From Mytilinidion resinicola (lineage: Eukaryota > Ascomycota > Dothideomycetes > Mytilinidiales > Mytilinidiaceae), in contig NW_022985439.1 in NCBI RefSeq assembly GCF_010093595.1, positions 182,869 to 246,868 of the forward strand: DNA of 64,000 nt. The letters run 5' to 3'. Position 1 is the first letter of the stretch. Every line of letters begins with the position of its first letter. Below, piece by piece: positions 43,707 through 55,206 of the stretch. The translations under genes and the position numbers were made by a program. The notes under the pieces are model-generated. The model was not told the origin of the DNA. It did no database searches and saw nothing but the letters and a program-made list of their open reading frames with translations.

Positions 43707-46700
43707 TCACACACTGACGGTTCGTCGAACACCAACAACAGGCTTCTGCGCATACCCAATCAGCAGCCGGAAGCTCGTCCCGCGCTTCTCACACTCCCGG
43801 ATCAGCGCCTCGTCGGACCAGATACTGCTCTCCATCGCCTTTGCCGGGTCGGCGTCGGTAGGCAACACAGCAGCCTCGTAGCATCGGCTGTACCACCACC
43901 GGCCCACTCTTGCGACCATCTCCGCGATGCCATCATCGACGGAGGATGCTTTAGCAGGATCAGAGGGAGAGGGCGAGTTGAGGAGGTCAGAGAAGGACAG
44001 TTTCTGCGTAGCAGTCTTGTCCGAATCCGTGGCAGTACTGTTGCTGCCGTCGCTATTGGGAGCTGCGTTTGCCGTAGGTAGGTGTCCCGCGACAGGAACG
44101 CCGACGAAGCATCTCGTCACTCCACTGAATCCGCGGCGGCCCAACAGGCCCATGACTTCATCGCTGACATTTCGCAGGCTGATGTTCTCCTCGGCGGCTT
44201 GCAGGCGGACCTTCAAGCCCCGGACGGCCCGCCGGGCTCGGTTGCCCATGTTCACGAGGTCGAGGTCAAGAACCGAGATCTCAAGGTACCCGCCAGGTCG
44301 AAGCACACGCTTGCACTCCGAGACGATGGAGCGGTGGACTGAGGATGGCAAGGCGGCGGGGAAGCGCAGAACGACCGTTGCGAAGAAGCCTCTCGGGAAC
44401 GGAAAAGGGTAGACAAGCGAGGGATGAGCAATGTGGCGATGGTTGGGGAGAGTAGACCAGGGCTCGCCAGTGCTGGTATTGGCGTTCATGCTGTATACAC
44501 CTGGGCCAAGGTTGTAGACTGTGGCTTCGGGGTAGGTGAGAGCGCAGTAGTAGGACCAATCCTTCCCAAGGCCATCGATTACCAACACGCGATCCTCCGC
44601 TGGGTCTTTGAGCTCGAAATGAGCAGGGCTGAATAGGACACGTCCAAAGCTGAGCCATTTGCTGGTCATGAGGGCACCAAATCTTAGGTTGGCCATTGAA
44701 ACCAGCCCGTCGTTCTGGGCTTCTGCCATCTCGATCAACCGCGTATCTCTGTACCTGTTGGCCGCACTAGAGTTGCTGTTGCGGCTTTTGTCAGAAGTAG
44801 ACGCCAGCGTAGCCTTGGACTGGCGTGCACTGAGGCTAAGCGATGCAGGGAGACTTGAACGAGTGGAGCCGGGACGGTTCTGGGGGCCGGGTCCAGACGA
44901 CATGCGGGCACTGGAGAGGCTGAGGCGGCCGGTCACAGGGTCAATGACGCTCAGGTTCCGTTCACCGTAGCCAGCAAAGAACTCCGACATAGAAAGAGGT
45001 GTAGTAGGCGTTTGAGCAGAGTGAAGCACAGCCAGGAGACGAGAGCGGCGAAGGTGCAACGACGTCGTTGCCGGTCCTGTGGATGAGCCACCAGAATTGG
45101 AAGTGCCATGTACCCGCTTTGTTTTGGTGCTGAGTGTTAGTGGACCGGGAGGAGGTTGACGATTCGATCTTCCTTCGTTTGCTGCGAGGCCGTTGGATTG
45201 ATACGATGTGGGTTTCTTGGAGTCCATGGGAGAAAGAACCTCGTCAATAAGGTCATCATACTCATTCCAAAGCTCATCCTCGGAGAGAGGCGCAGTTGGA
45301 TCTGGAATGATAGCAGTTCCAGTGGTCGGCGGGAAGCTCCAAATACCCGAGCTGCTAGAGTATGACAGCTCTGAATCTTTCCGGGAGGGAAACTTGAAAA
45401 ACTCGCTGGCATTGGAGTCGTGGCGATCAGGGCTGATACCGGCGATAGCAGATCCATGATTGAGGGCATTGAGTCCTTGCAGCACAGGGAACGACTCTAT
45501 TGGTCCAGAGGTAGCGAGTACTGAATTCGTGGAATCGATCGAAGTCCGGACTGGAATGGAGGGATGAGGCTGATCAGGAACAAACGGCCTCGAGAAGGAC
45601 ACTGAGGGCGGCTTTCGATCTCGGTCTCTTCTTGACACAACCTGTGGTATACGCCCAACTTGAGCAAGTCGACTCGGCCTCGGAGGGGGGAACGATGGTG
45701 GAGGTGCCGGTGGAGAATAGGCCTGTGGAGCAAAATACTGCGGTGGGGCTAGGGTCTCCGGTGGAGACAAAGCTCGTGGTATTTCCCTTTCTGAAACCTG
45801 CTCCTGGGGAGGTGAGATGGGTAGATTAGGAACATGATTGGAGAAATTATTATTAGGCAACGCGTGATGCTCAGCATGCTGTTCTCGTCGCAATGTAACT
45901 TGGGGTGAAGCGGGTCTAGTTGGTCTTGCAAACCCAGACGGGAATGCGGGCGGCGAAGGAAGTAACATTGATTCAATATGCCCCTTGCCAGGATGTTGTT
46001 GAGCTTGCTGGGTGGGCTTTTGATCCTCGAAGGCGGACTGCTCCTCTGGAGTGCTGTCGGCCTCTTGCATGATCTGCTCTAAATCTTCCAGGTCCATGCT
46101 GTTGGGGGGATCCATAAGCGCATAGTGAGCGACGGAGCGTGATGTGGTAGGTCTAGGCACAGAACCGTTTTCTACGACAGGCGAGTCGGCCTTAGGTGCG
46201 GCGTGGGCTCTCTGGAAGAAGTTCCATTTCCTGGTCGGCTTGGCTACTGGCGCAGCCTTCTTCGACTTGAGCCAGTTGCCCTCCTTGCTTTCAGAAACAT
46301 CATCCACTCCGACACGAGACTTGTTAGAGGCTATGGATTGCTTCCCAGACAATGCGCTGTCAAGACCATTCATGGCCTTGTTATCAGAAGTATTGACAGG
46401 GGAAGGGACCTTGGCAAGTGGTCCTCCATCCATAAACTGTGATCTCCGCGAAGTGCGACGAGCAGCAAGAGATGGAAGAAAAGAACGCTTCGATTCATCA
46501 TCGCTGGCGGAAGACCTGCGCGATGTCATCGGTGGTCTCTTCATTGGTGACCCGGTGCGAACTGGATCAGACATTGCGGATGGAAGTAATGTTGGCTTGC
46601 TAGCTTCGACATCGTTTTTTGTAGAAAAGACTGGCTTTTGAGTATTGGGACCAATCCTCATCTCGATGCTCGGTCGATCGGTCTCAATGCTGCTGACGCT

Positions 46701-48641
46701 ACGCATGGGCTCTGGGCTCCGAGAGAGCTCCGAACTGCCGGTTCCTCGAATCACCGCAGGAGCGAGCCTTTCCAAGAAGAAGTCATCCATCTCAGCGCTG
46801 GTGGTGCTGGTCATGCTGCTCTTACGGCTTGATGGTGTCCTGTTCAAGCTTTCCGTAGTCGTGCCAGCACTAGCTGTTCCGCCGACGCTATTAGCGCTCG
46901 CAGAGCTTCCACTGCGACCCCTTACGTTGTATTTGCTATAGCCTTCATGGCCAGTACCAGCCATTGGACCCTTCCGCTGCAATTTCTTATCCGACTTGGA
47001 GGATGTCACAGTTGGATCTGTCTTAGTCCGTCGACTGAAGAAACCAAATCGCGACGTTTTGCTGAGGCTTGGGACAGGCGCTGGAGCAGGCAAAGTCTTC
47101 GCACGCCTCTTGTCTACGTCGCTCTGAGCATCTGGAGTTGTGCCTCGGGTTGGCACGCGAGACACTGGAGCAAAGCCAGAGGGAAGATTGGGATTAGGCG
47201 ATGGGTTACGCGAGGGCGGCTTCGAGGGAGCACCGAATCGAGTCCTGCCGGTAGGATATGGAGCTGAAACGCCTGTCTTTGAGTCCGATGAGCTTGTACG
47301 CTTGTGAGGTGATGGGAAACTCGACATGTTGCTCTGGATGACCGGCGAAGGCTCCCTTAACCCAACAATATCAGATGTTCCGTCCCGGCTAGGCCTAGAT
47401 GGTCTCCGAGTTGATGGCCTTCGTAGCTGTGCTTGGTCCGCTAGATGAGCAAGTTCAGGTGGGATCTGGGTTTGCTTGGCGGCTTTGGGAAGTGGCGGCG
47501 ATAGCTGTAGCTCAACGGACTTGCTGGGTTGAGAAACATCGGTCTGGGATACGGTGAAGTACATGGATGATATCTGAATAGGGGGGCTCGGAGGAGGCGC
47601 CTCCAGACGATTGTTTTGGTTCCTCTCTCTTTCTTTCTGTCTCACAGAGTCCTGGCGAACTGTCGACGATGATGACGTCGAGATGGTAGACTCTCTGACC
47701 GACGAGAGACCATGTTGCTGGCGCAAATTGAAGGTAGCTTCAGGTGTTCGTCTTGTGACAGGCGGCCTACTCTGCATAGGGCTAGCCTGCCTCATTCGAG
47801 TGGGCTTTGTCGTCAACGCAACACCAGGTGAGTAGGAGGACATTGAAGTCGGAGTCGATGTTACGCTGAAGGGCCCAGGGGATTCCGAGTACCGGGTTGA
47901 GGGGGTGGTGGAAAGAGCATAGGTAGGCGCTGGAGGTGGCAAATTGTCTGTGGCTAATTGATCTGGCATGTCGTACACATATTCTTGCCTCTCGGGAGGA
48001 AACAGTTCCGGCTCAGCTCGAGCCAGGATCGAGGAAGTCGGTGGTAGCGATATTCCTAGGACTGTTTCTGAGAATGGATCCTTGTACCCCCCGGGAATTG
48101 CCCTCGCTGGCTGTCGGTCTTCTTGAGAGGACATCGAGTCCGATCTTGTGCGCGACGCCTGCCTCGCATTCCCAACTCCAATAGACGATTGTTTTCGCCT
48201 CAGTATATTTGACCTCGGACTGTCGATTGTTGACGCGGAAGATCCAGAAACCAGGGAAGGCGTACGAGCAGTCGAGGCAGGCTCTAATCGAGGAAGACGA
48301 GAAGACGAAGGCTGCGGAATAGATCGGGGTATTGACATAACTGGAGGCCCATGAGGTATATGTATGGCAGCATTCGACGTGCCTCGGCGACTCCCATCCG
48401 TTATCGAAGACTTCGACGCGGCCATGCGCTGATTATCGACCGCCCCGCCGCGTTGCCCCTGCTCATCTCTCGTGTATTTCTTCTTTTGCAACTTTGACGG
48501 GTTCGGAGTGGGGATTTGTGACTGCGCGGATGTAGGTGTGACGGAGCGTGAGGGTAGTCGAGTGGATGGAGCGCGCTGAGCGTACGGCGCCTGGAGGTCC
48601 GACCTCCTTGGAGGGTTGAACTGTGATTTATAGGATGCCAT
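43707..48641 (-). CDS. Very large Ser/Pro-rich protein with C-terminal methyltransferase-like domain
   Basis: One uninterrupted 1644-codon frame begins MASYKSQFNPPRRSD; the open frame runs 68 codons further upstream, but that part has no coding character. Residues 1 to about 1300 are low-complexity, rich in Ser, Pro, Thr and Arg and probably disordered, with many SP/TP sites. Residues about 1330-1515 fold like a class-I SAM methyltransferase of the type-11 group: LVIDGLGKDWSYYCALTYPE, ATVYNLGPGVYSMN, HPSLVYPFPFPRGFFATVVL, SECKRVLRPGGYLEISVLDL. The first glycine motif is unusual (DGLGKDW), so activity is uncertain. This architecture occurs widely in Pezizomycotina as an uncharacterised conserved protein. 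The absence of introns across 4.9 kb is notable for this genome. Confidence 0.85.
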   Translation of the reverse strand: MASYKSQFNPPRRSDLQAPYAQRAPSTRLPSRSVTPTSAQSQIPTPNPSKLQKKKYTRDEQGQRGGAVDNQRMAASKSSITDGSRRGTSNAAIHIPHGPPVMSIPRSIPQPSSSRLPRLEPASTARTPSLVSGSSASTIDSPRSNILRRKQSSIGVGNARQASRTRSDSMSSQEDRQPARAIPGGYKDPFSETVLGISLPPTSSILARAEPELFPPERQEYVYDMPDQLATDNLPPPAPTYALSTTPSTRYSESPGPFSVTSTPTSMSSYSPGVALTTKPTRMRQASPMQSRPPVTRRTPEATFNLRQQHGLSSVRESTISTSSSSTVRQDSVRQKERERNQNNRLEAPPPSPPIQISSMYFTVSQTDVSQPSKSVELQLSPPLPKAAKQTQIPPELAHLADQAQLRRPSTRRPSRPSRDGTSDIVGLREPSPVIQSNMSSFPSPHKRTSSSDSKTGVSAPYPTGRTRFGAPSKPPSRNPSPNPNLPSGFAPVSRVPTRGTTPDAQSDVDKRRAKTLPAPAPVPSLSKTSRFGFFSRRTKTDPTVTSSKSDKKLQRKGPMAGTGHEGYSKYNVRGRSGSSASANSVGGTASAGTTTESLNRTPSSRKSSMTSTTSAEMDDFFLERLAPAVIRGTGSSELSRSPEPMRSVSSIETDRPSIEMRIGPNTQKPVFSTKNDVEASKPTLLPSAMSDPVRTGSPMKRPPMTSRRSSASDDESKRSFLPSLAARRTSRRSQFMDGGPLAKVPSPVNTSDNKAMNGLDSALSGKQSIASNKSRVGVDDVSESKEGNWLKSKKAAPVAKPTRKWNFFQRAHAAPKADSPVVENGSVPRPTTSRSVAHYALMDPPNSMDLEDLEQIMQEADSTPEEQSAFEDQKPTQQAQQHPGKGHIESMLLPSPPAFPSGFARPTRPASPQVTLRREQHAEHHALPNNNFSNHVPNLPISPPQEQVSEREIPRALSPPETLAPPQYFAPQAYSPPAPPPSFPPPRPSRLAQVGRIPQVVSRRDRDRKPPSVSFSRPFVPDQPHPSIPVRTSIDSTNSVLATSGPIESFPVLQGLNALNHGSAIAGISPDRHDSNASEFFKFPSRKDSELSYSSSSGIWSFPPTTGTAIIPDPTAPLSEDELWNEYDDLIDEVLSPMDSKKPTSYQSNGLAANEGRSNRQPPPGPLTLSTKTKRVHGTSNSGGSSTGPATTSLHLRRSRLLAVLHSAQTPTTPLSMSEFFAGYGERNLSVIDPVTGRLSLSSARMSSGPGPQNRPGSTRSSLPASLSLSARQSKATLASTSDKSRNSNSSAANRYRDTRLIEMAEAQNDGLVSMANLRFGALMTSKWLSFGRVLFSPAHFELKDPAEDRVLVIDGLGKDWSYYCALTYPEATVYNLGPGVYSMNANTSTGEPWSTLPNHRHIAHPSLVYPFPFPRGFFATVVLRFPAALPSSVHRSIVSECKRVLRPGGYLEISVLDLDLVNMGNRARRAVRGLKVRLQAAEENISLRNVSDEVMGLLGRRGFSGVTRCFVGVPVAGHLPTANAAPNSDGSNSTATDSDKTATQKLSFSDLLNSPSPSDPAKASSVDDGIAEMVARVGRWWYSRCYEAAVLPTDADPAKAMESSIWSDEALIRECEKRGTSFRLLIGYAQKPVVGVRRTVSV

Positions 48642-51600
48642 GTCGGGGAACCGCGTCGTGCGACCCTGCTGGGAACCACGGGAGACGGCTGACCGGGGCC
48701 TGTAGTACAACTTCTTGTGCACGCGGAGTAGCTCATGAAGGCATGTGGACCAATACAGTACTATTCGTTTGAAATGCAAGTCAGCTCGAGCAGCCACCAA
48801 AAAGCAACAGGTACCAGGCAAAACGTACCCAGACGCGGTCAGCAACGGTCAGCTAAGGCAGAATCCGTAAGCCTCCTCGTGGATGAGCTCCGAAGTCGTG
48901 GGGTTATGAGGCGTTCGGGGGTGGCGACTCCGGGAGTCGGGACGAGGCAGGAATATAAACGGCTGCATGGTCTGTTAGTTGGGCGTGCCGAGTACTTGGA
49001 GGATTTTGGGAAGCCGTGCCTGTCGTGTGAGGGTTGCGCCACTGGCTCGGATGCGCCGAGAGCGAATAGGCGGGGCAGTGTGGCTCAGCGGCGTCCGCTC
49101 CCTGCGGATCTCTGAGACGCCTGCAGATGTTTGACAGCGCAGAGAAAAGGGCCAGACAAGAGCAGGAAACACCGGGACTTTGGAGTATAGCGGGCACTTG
49201 GCTTAAGGGTCTCGTTCAGCGGGGGGTGGCGTGGGGTCGCAGACGGTCGAGGCGCAAACTGAAGCCGCGAGTTGCCGTATGGGGACGATGCAGTGAGCAG
49301 CCGGGCTCTTGGAGAGTTAGGGGGCCTAGGGAATGGTTGGATGGTGTTGCCGGTGAGGCTCGCGGTGCTGACTTCTTCGGAAGGTGTGGAGATGGGCGCG
49401 CAAGTCGATATGTATACAGGGCCTGACCCAGCCGCGCGACCGCGATGCGTAAGAAGCGATCAACGCGCCGTCGGGGACGCCTGGCTTGCCAGGAGCTGGG
49501 CCGCATCTCCAGGAGGCTTCCGCCATAACGGCGCTTGCGCCCGAGTGGGCCGCGTTGGGGCTGCGAGGGAAAAGGACAGAAGCCGGCAGCACGACGCTGA
49601 GGGACCACTCGTGGGCGGGCGTTGGGCGGGCGTAAGGCGATTCGCAGACACCAGCCCAGTGGAGCCGGCGAGAGCGGTCCATGCACGAGGGCGCTCCCGT
49701 TATTCGTGGAGGGCTGCAGGTGGGATGCAGGAGGGCATGATCAGACGAGAGCCCCGTTGGCTGTCGCCGCGTCGCTCGCCATGGCCCTGCCTCTTGCGCG
49801 CAGCAAATTCATGCTCGTCTTCTGATGATCGACCCCCAGAGGTACCTCGCAGCTGCGCTCTCCTGCTGGCCGTTTCGATGCATCTGCCGGGGCTGCCTCT
49901 CGACAGCTGACGTCGCGAACAGACGAGTCAAAACCATCGAGGGCGCTCACCACAAGACACGCCGCTGCTGAGAGAGCGCCTTTGCTTCAACCGGCTGGCG
50001 CAAGCTAAATCGAGCAGCGAGGACGATGAAAAGGACCTAGCAACCAACATCAGACCGCATCCTTCCGAGCTGGGTCCGAAACCAGACCATGGGCATGATA
50101 GGCTGTATGCGCCTCTCCCCAAACGGCCGCAGGAGGTGTCGACGCCTCACGATGCGGCCGTCATCGGCCTGCAGAAGCAAAGACGCGCAAGTGCAGTCCA
50201 ATCCTGCCATGGACGACGGTCTGCCTTAAATCGCCGCAATCGCATGCACGACAAGAACCAGTGACCGCTCATCTGCAGTACTATTCTCAGACCCTCGTGA
50301 TCGAGGCTCGTGCGAGAGTCGTCATGGCATCTTGGTACGCGAAGGAGCCACAGCCGTCGAACCGGAACGGCCGTCCCAGGGAAGCTGAGAAGTGGCTAGG
50401 TGCGTCTCTAGCTGCATGGAAGTGAGGCTGTGCTGTGATCGCCAACGCCACTCTGCCAGCGCATCAAAGTAGACGCTGTAGCCTGCGCGGCCTCCGAGAG
50501 CTCTGATTTCGATAATAGCAAGCAAAAGATGTTGGGTTTGGAGCAGTTCCAACATGCTCAACGCTCGCGGCCCACCTCGCGGGGGGAAGAGGGACTTTTC
50601 CCAACACCCAGGTCTGTTTCAAGCCACTACCACAGTTAAACCCTACCTTGGCGTCTTGATTGGCTCCGATCAGTGTGCGAGCACAGGCCCCGGCCGCAGA
50701 CTATTCTGGTCATGTGATGGCTCTACGCTCGAGATGGTGTGGTCATTTCTCGAAGTGGTGTGCTGAAATAAATTGCTGTCCAATCAGCTGCTGAAGATGG
50801 ACTTTGACGTTTTTACTCGCTCACGCGGAAACAAGGGACGGCTCGACTTCCCATCCATCCGCCTCATCATCCGTCGCCTTCTGGCAAGGTTCAACCCTCG
50901 AGTCTCCTGAGACATCTTTTTCTCCGTTCAACGGCGGCGGTAGGCCCCGGGGCAGACGGGGAGACCTGCCCCGAATTCTAACTCGTCGCAATCAGTCGCG
51001 GCGCCTATCGACACTGACAGACATTGAATCATCTAACATGTATTGCCATCTCCGATGCCCACTATCGGCAGGTTGTGATATCAGGTGACGCTCAAATTCC
51101 GTTCATCTGGGGATTCGAGGTAGGCGAGTCCCTACAAGTCCAGCCTGCTTTTCATTTTGAATCTGGATGGTCTAAACTGCATTTCTTATTATCCCAGTCA
51201 GCTATTGTAACACTTCCTTGATCATCGGATGATGTTCTGTGCTCGCCCAACCTTCACCAGTCTCGATCATGAGCGGGTGATGACTCGTGCCTCGTGCTTC
51301 CCGCTGTGCCGCGTAGCCTCGAGACCGACTTCTAAGGGTCTAGCACCGAGGGTCGAGACCATTAAGCGGAGCTAAAGCCTTTGAGTTTGAGTTTGACGGG
51401 AAGTTCGGCTCGCCTTGCGACCTTGCGGGTGGGGAAAAGGCATGACGGCACGGCACGGGTTGCTCCCTCTGTGGCTGCGAATCATCACGAAGAATGCTCC
51501 GAAATGAAGTGCGGGAGTGCTCAGGCCCTCCGTGTGCCGTGCGGGCCGTGGCTCGACCAGGTCGCGAAATGAAACATGATGAATTGAGGAGATTGGCTGT

Positions 51601-52385
51601 ATACACACGGCTGCGGTGCTGAGATGAAATGGTGTTGAGGCCCGTGAGGACATCATCAAAGCTCGGATCAGACGATCGCTGCTGCGTACATTCGTCATCC
51701 ACATCTCGAGCATCTGTCAACATCTGTCGGAGGAGAGTCCGCTTCAGGAAAGCTTTGCATGTTGAATGTAATGAGCGCTTAGAGAGATGCCCAAATGTGA
51801 CCGAGAATGCGCCGTCACATGGTGAAACGAATAGTGTTGAAGATGGCCTAGAATTGGGTTAGTCACGGAAACAAATGGGGGCCTACAGAGCTCATCGAGA
51901 CGATCTAAGCAGCCCCTACGTGTTCGCTGATGTTTCTGCGAAACAGTGATACCCAGGTGTGAGGTTGAAGTAAGGTGCTCCAAGAAAGCCGCTAACACGT
52001 TTTGGGCTGCTAGCGGCTCCACACAGACATACCTACAACAGACGACACAACGTTCTGTCACGGCTTCCATCATCACTACCGATACGTCAAAACATCAGCC
52101 CTCTCTGTATTACCGCTACAAAGAGCGTCTGAATATAAGGTGATCAAGTACCACCTCTACAAACCGTGCACCGTCAAGAACGCACGTCTGCTACCTGCCA
52201 TCCGCCCACGCCCTGATATTGCGCCAGACACACCTCTCTTGCGCACTTTCGAGAAAATCAGAACCACTAAAAAACCCACCATCACCACCTCCAATCCAGA
52301 TCTTCCAAGAAAAGAAGAAGCAGCTCTCAATCACCTCCCAAGCTTTACCCAGCGCGGCCCCCACCAAACGCACACAACACCCACA
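48642..52385. other. 3.7 kb region without a convincing gene, GC-rich at 49-50.3 kb
   Basis: This is the upstream region of the large methyltransferase-like gene. Between about 49.1 and 50.2 kb GC content is high, so chance open frames up to 212 codons occur on both strands. They are Arg/Pro/Ala/Ser-rich, overlap each other and have no motifs. A short GC hairpin lies at 50948-50973 (arms CGGGGCAG and CTGCCCCG). From 50.8 to 52.3 kb I see no coding signal. Long untranslated leaders or noncoding RNAs are possible but not demonstrable. Confidence 0.5.
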
Positions 52386-52904
52386 ATGTCTTCTCCAACC
52401 TCAATCTCAAAGACCACCACCTCACACTCGATCCCCCTCGTCTACCGCCTCTTCCACCTCTACATGGAGCCGTTCTCCGCCATCGTCGGTGCCGCCCAAT
52501 CCCTCTTCACGACCCCATCTTATCTCTCCATCATCACTCAACCCAATGTCTACGTCTCCGGCGCCCCTCTCACCTCTCTCAACCATCTCCTCCTCGCGCA
52601 AGTCGCGGGGCTGTACGTCCTCCTCGGTGTAGTGGAGCTTGCCGTGCTGCGCCCGTCAAGGGACTTGAGAGTCTGGAGGGGGGTGATTATGGCGATTTCG
52701 TTCTCGGATGTGGGCCATCTGTACGCGGCGTGGGTGGGCCAGGGCGGTTTAGAGAGAACGGGAGGCGTATTCTGGGATCCGAGGCTTTGGAGAGGTGAGG
52801 AGTGGGTCAATTTGGGTCTGACGTGGTTCGGGTTTTTCTTGAGGTTGGCGTTTCTGGCCGGGGTGGGGATGGGTGGGGTGAAGGAGGAAAGGAAGCGCGA
52901 GTGA
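52386..52904 (+). CDS. Small four-helix membrane protein (fungal DUF7704-like)
   Basis: An intronless 172-aa protein with the start at 52386, after a C/A-rich leader. Hydrophobic segments: SIPLVYRLFHLYMEPFSAIV, LNHLLLAQVAGLYVLLGVVE, WRGVIMAISFSDVGHLYAAW and NLGLTWFGFFLRLAFLAGVG. The pattern RLFHLYMEPFSAI, then YVLLGVVEL, then SDVGHLY, then W-F-x-R-x-x-F fits a small conserved fungal membrane-protein family of unknown function, distantly like EXPERA/Emopamil-type four-helix proteins. The family name is given from memory, so treat it as tentative. The frame is also open upstream to 52140, but that part has no coding character. Confidence 0.75.
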   Translation: MSSPTSISKTTTSHSIPLVYRLFHLYMEPFSAIVGAAQSLFTTPSYLSIITQPNVYVSGAPLTSLNHLLLAQVAGLYVLLGVVELAVLRPSRDLRVWRGVIMAISFSDVGHLYAAWVGQGGLERTGGVFWDPRLWRGEEWVNLGLTWFGFFLRLAFLAGVGMGGVKEERKRE

Positions 52905-53548
52905 TGCTCCGGCGGTCGAGGATGGACGCTTTCGACGGTGATGATGCTATGTTGGACCAAATGCGGCTCGGATTCGCTATGGTATTTCTTCTGCCAGCTG
53001 CTACATGGGTGTGCGCAGAGGAACATCTGGCCTTCGGGGCGGTCGAGAAAGGGGGGCAGCCGACTGCTGACATTTGGGTTCACAGAAATATAATCGAAGC
53101 CCAACGGCTTCACAAGTACTCTGGTAGTGGAGCATACCATTTCACGGTATAGCAATAGGTTCCACTTTTATACTTCCATTATTACCTAATCTCAAATCTC
53201 TTGCAAATGTCAACGAAAAAGTACTGAATATTAACCCCTTCGCTCAAGAATTAGAGTAACTCCAATTACTGCCAAGAATAGCTCCGTGGTGCTCGCTCTT
53301 CAGGCCCCCAGCCTCTCCCGAAGGATCTGTCGATCTTCGCCACTCCGGCCAATTGCTGCATCGTAACCGAACCCCGACACATTAAAGCGTGCGAAGCGTG
53401 CTACACATGATGTCATGGCGCTTCTAAGCTCATAAAATCATGCAGAAATATATTTTGAGTAGCGGCCCCCAACGGGCTGTGAAGAAACGCTTATATGGTC
53501 TTCATGGTGATATGAACGTTCTATTCTATCCATGCAAAGGCAATTAAG
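52905..53548. other. Intergenic, no gene seen
   Basis: 0.64 kb downstream of the small membrane protein. Nothing is recognised. Confidence 0.4.
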
Positions 53549-54996
53549 ATGTTCTGCAAAACACAGCCAAACTGTACAAACTACCCACACCACTGCCCGC
53601 CGCCGAATCCACACGGCGATGGTCTTCCTGATGTCGCAGGAATCGGGGTATGCTTCTCGCTCATATCATGTCCTCCATAAACCCAATTCAGATTTGATCC
53701 GTACTAACACATCCCCCAGGTCGTCTGGTCCTTCGGCATAACAGCCATCCTCACCGTCCTCTTCGCCATGCCCATAACGCTCCTCTCCCTCCTCGACATC
53801 CTCCCCTTCCTCCCCCGCGCTCTCCGTCTCAACGACCCACCCGCCATCAAGCGCTTCAAAACCCGCCTCCACTCCCTCGTCGAGCACGTCACCCTCGGCC
53901 TCTCCGACCAGCAACTAATCACCGGCCTCGCCATTCTCACCATTGGCTAGACGCACCACTGCAACATCTCCTCGCGCCACTTCTGGATCGTCTTCGACCT
54001 CTCCTTCTTCAGCGCCGTGACCCACCTCGCCTCCCTCCTCGCGCTCCGCTCGTATTTCTCGCAACATCCCCGGCTCCGCGACTTCCGCGTGTTCCTGATG
54101 CTGTGCAACTACGTGATGTTGCTCGTGGCTGCGATCCTCACGTTCCGGGATTACGATGCATCGACGCGGGACTGCCCGATCCAGTGCACGTTTGACCGGA
54201 TACGCAGCCGGCAGCTGGGGGTGAGTGGGATGTACACGGCGCAGATGGTGCTGTTGAGTGTGGTGTTTTTCTGGCAGCTGGGGATGATGTATGTGAAGGA
54301 GGGTGCGTGGGGGATGCGGCATGATATAATTTTGCGGGCGGTGAAGGCGGGGCGAACGACGGGGGATGGGAGGCCAGTGAGGACGTATCGGGACTTTCTG
54401 AAGGCGAGGAAGGAGAGACTGGAGGGGCTGACGGCACAGCCGGTTGGGATGGAGAAGGTGACGAATGTGCTGAAGATGAGGTGGGTGAGGAAGAGGGTGT
54501 ATACATGGCTGTGGAATATCGAGGAAAGGTATGGTGCCCATGATGGATGTCCGGGACGGAAGAGCTATGAGGTTGCGCAGTGGACTATATTGATGATGGT
54601 GGCGCCGCCGGCAGCAGTGGTGTGGCTCGTCATCCTAACGCTTCTGGCTATGGGTGTGGGACGTTTGGTGATGGATAGGCGATGGGCAGTTGGAGGAGAA
54701 AACAAGTGGACCTTTGGACAAGTTCTACCGATGTTGATCGTCGTGCTTCCATTCTTCACGCTGACGGAGGAGTTGCAAGGTGCGTATTCAAAGCTGGAGG
54801 GAAAGCACGTACTTTGTGAGAACGTTGGTGCTAACGTGAATGTGCAGGGACGCCCAAGCCACCATCTGATTCGCAAGAGGAGACTATAGCGCCATCTGTC
54901 GAGAGCAAGCCGGCCCTTGAAGAGCGACACATGGTCTCTCAGATTACACCCAATGACCAGAATCAAGAGCCCATGTCACCTTCGGAGACAGTTTGA
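53549..54996 (+). pseudogene. Seven-TM fungal membrane protein with in-frame TAG at codon 110
   Basis: Three exons (53549-53647, 53720-54779, 54848-54996) sum exactly to 436 codons. The N-terminus is Cys-containing and extracellular (CKTQPNCTNYPHHCPPPNPH, then GDGLPDVAGIG). Seven hydrophobic segments follow, starting VVWSFGITAILTVLFAMPIT and ending WTFGQVLPMLIVVLPFFTLT, with a cytosolic tail. The only defect is TAG at 53948-53950 between ITGLAILTIG and THHCNISSRHFWIVFD in the same frame, with no intron possible. A Trp is likely ancestral at this place. It is therefore either a very young pseudogene, a polymorphic null allele or a sequence error. It is a distant paralogue of the gene at 56.7 kb. 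Function is unknown. Confidence 0.72.
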
Positions 54997-55206
54997 TTTT
55001 CTTTTTCAAAAATAGTACTTCCTGTCTGGAGTTCCGAGAACTATGCTCGATGACGGTTAATAGCGACGAGGGGACGTAAAAAGCTGATGACCTTAATCGG
55101 TCTTTGCAAAGACGGAATCTTATCGCACTAAAGCGACTGTTACGTATAGAGAACAATCGTCGGGTATCGTAATTCAATGTAGCATCTCACGTGTTTGATA
55201 ATACGT

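Noticed and set aside
48642..48845. N-terminal extension of the 1644-aa protein in the same open frame
   Set aside because: The 68 upstream codons have no coding character, and the ATG at 48641 begins the Ser/Pro-rich sequence typical of the protein.
49216..49910. Long overlapping open frames on both strands (up to 212 codons)
   Set aside because: They lie in GC-rich DNA, overlap in several frames, have Arg/Pro/Ala-biased composition and no motif. They are best explained as chance frames.
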